Source: Mesaphorura yosii (taxonomy: Eukaryota; Arthropoda; Collembola; Poduromorpha; Tullbergiidae). From it: a stretch of 64,000 bases of DNA. Position numbers and translations under genes: made by a program. The notes beneath the pieces were generated by a model. The model saw nothing but the letters and a program-made list of their open reading frames with translations. It was not told where the DNA came from and ran no database searches. Below, piece after piece: positions 63,201-64,000 of the stretch (position 1 is its first letter; every line of letters begins with the position of its first letter). The stretch is from positions 124,001-188,000 of the forward strand of contig WIXG01000087.1 of NCBI GenBank assembly GCA_009869945.1, written 5' to 3'.

Positions 63201-64000
63201 AGTCAGTGTGGAGAATACACAAAGTACAAATATGTGCCCATGATTTGCCTTTGCGTATGCATTAGTTTTAATTAACTCTAATCCTCATCTAACTCTATCT
63301 ATTGATTTTCCTTTGAGAGCACGTGCCTGTTTCTAATTCTAATTCTTATTCTATTCCAACCCAATGTCGTTTGAGAAGGCACAGAAGAGGCTTTGTTGAC
63401 AAAGACGAATTATTTCATCCAACAGCAGCAGAGAAATGGAGTGATGTGGTGTGAAAATAGATTAAAAATGGGCTTAATGGGAAACGAAGAGAGCGAGAAA
63501 CAAAAACAATAGAAGCCGAGCAAGAAAGCAAGAAAGGCATAGGAAGAAGACAAACATTAATTGGTCTGGAATTAAGAAAAGTCGTAGCCGCAGCTGGCTA
63601 GAGAAAGACGAGAGCGAGCTGATCTTCGTGGAGGATCAAAGCGTTCAAGGCTCAAGAATTAAGATCTCTCCTGGAAGATAATTTCTAAGTCTGCCTCCGA
63701 GCGTCGCGCCGCGCTTATTAAAAATGAACAAAGGTAATTACCTTTAGGGCTTGGACTGACGGTGATCATTATCATAGTCACCTCGGTCTGAGTGAAATTA
63801 TATTCTTGCAGAAACTTATATCTCGATTTATACTTTTGCAGTTGCATAAGCACATTGAGGACAGCACGCTGGTAATCACGGTACATGAACATTGAGTAGG
63901 AGAGCACGAGTCCCACTTTCACACTCTTCGGCCCTCCAGCACCTCCAACAATGACTACTTCTGGACCGACGACGATTCCTGTTGCCGGCGGTGTGGTGGA
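39235..64000 (-). CDS. Nmdar2: ionotropic glutamate receptor NMDA subunit 2, partial at the 5' end
   Basis: Proposed exons, complement: 39235..39412, 39689..39921, 40139..40383, 40491..40678, 40751..40911, 43314..43437, 43507..43619, 43712..43821, 43888..44219, 46696..46931, 48194..48531, 48918..49122, 49276..49434, 49513..49560, 51270..51297, 51388..51538, 63742..64000+. They join in phase to 1,035 codons plus stop; the N-terminus lies beyond the window. NMDA receptors are glutamate- and glycine-gated calcium channels at synapses. Seen in order: amino-terminal domain; S1 with [10 protein letters not shown] and the Arg of INSER; M1 ([24 protein letters not shown]); pore loop [21 protein letters not shown]3 with [12 protein letters not shown]2 with FIYDGPVL and TGYGFAF; M4; and a tail of about 150 residues ending IETVL. 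The arthropod-type pore lacks the vertebrate asparagines. Introns range from 66 bases to 12.2 kb. The exon 43712-43821 donor (GTGGGC) is weak. Confidence 0.92.
40912..43313. other. 2.4-kb Nmdar2 intron
   Basis: It separates the exon encoding M3 from the first S2 exon. No gene, repeat family or open frame worth reporting was seen in it on either strand. Confidence 0.6.
44220..46695. other. 2.5-kb Nmdar2 intron
   Basis: It splits the S1 half of the ligand-binding domain. Short chance frames only; no nested gene recognised. Confidence 0.6.
46932..48193. other. 1.3-kb Nmdar2 intron
   Basis: It lies between the last amino-terminal-domain exon and the first S1 exon. Nothing recognisable inside. 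Confidence 0.6.
49561..51269. other. 1.7-kb Nmdar2 intron
   Basis: It lies between the 28-base and 48-base exons of the amino-terminal domain. Nothing recognisable inside. Confidence 0.6.
51714..51793. repeat. nested inverted repeat (fold-back) in an Nmdar2 intron
   Basis: Outer arms AACAGTTTTTCCAC (51714-51727) and GTGGGAAAAACTGTT (51779-51793) pair over 14 bases with one bulged G. Inside, AGTTGGAA (51735-51742) and TTCCAACT (51749-51756) pair perfectly across a 6-base loop. It could be a structured intronic RNA or the remnant of a small fold-back element. It lies about 175 bases upstream, in transcript sense, of the exon 51388-51538. Confidence 0.55.
54444..54469. repeat. perfect 11-base-arm inverted repeat in the large Nmdar2 intron
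   Basis: ACCAAACATGG (54444-54454) and CCATGTTTGGT (54459-54469) are exact reverse complements around the 4-base spacer GCAG. This would give a tight hairpin on either strand. Confidence 0.7.

Larger units (their letters stand above)
51539..63741. other. 12.2-kb Nmdar2 intron
   Basis: The reading frame of the amino-terminal domain continues from PSPK at 63,742 to DILDAL at 51,538 (phase 1), so the whole interval is intronic. It holds two inverted repeats (51714-51793 and 54444-54469) and short chance frames. The longest (62144-62515, plus, 123 codons) has a hydrophobic middle but no family match I recognise. No nested gene could be supported. Confidence 0.65.

Noticed and set aside
1-64000. 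Mobile or virus-like elements
   Set aside because: I looked for reverse transcriptase, integrase, transposase, capsid or envelope motifs and for long terminal repeats and saw none by eye; short or very degraded pieces could be missed.

Overview
The window is metazoan nuclear DNA, almost certainly from an arthropod. The evidence is split genes with short GT-AG introns (mostly 55-105 bases, some of kilobases), two insect/crustacean-type gustatory receptor genes, and an NMDA receptor subunit 2 whose pore and M3 sequences are of the arthropod type. Whether it is a crustacean or an early-branching hexapod cannot be decided from the sequence alone. I found no bacterial operon, CRISPR array, rRNA, convincing tRNA, or recognisable transposon or virus-like element. 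All splice joins below were read by eye from reading frame, phase and GT/AG signals; no transcript data were available.

Layout. Positions 1-14,688 hold no gene I can recognise. From about 14.7 to 34.3 kb the DNA is gene-dense: a small secreted peptide gene (-), ribosomal protein L23/uL14 (-), a GT31 beta-1,3-glycosyltransferase (+), a papain-like Cys/His protein (-) head-to-head with an uncharacterised helical protein (+), two tandem gustatory receptor genes (+), a small gene with a mitochondrial-type N-terminus (-) that shows only after splicing, and a proline-rich zinc-finger protein (+). Positions 34.3-39.2 kb are mostly empty apart from weak coding-like segments. From 39,235 to the right edge the minus strand is filled by one large gene, Nmdar2, with 17 exons in the window, a 12.2-kb intron and its 5' end outside.

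Function. Two parts concern sensing and signalling: the chemoreceptor pair and the glutamate receptor. L23 is housekeeping, and GT31 acts in Golgi glycosylation. The remaining genes are uncharacterised and are the best places to look for new biology: the peptidase-like protein, its head-to-head partner, the small secreted peptide, the mitochondrial-like protein and the zinc-finger protein.
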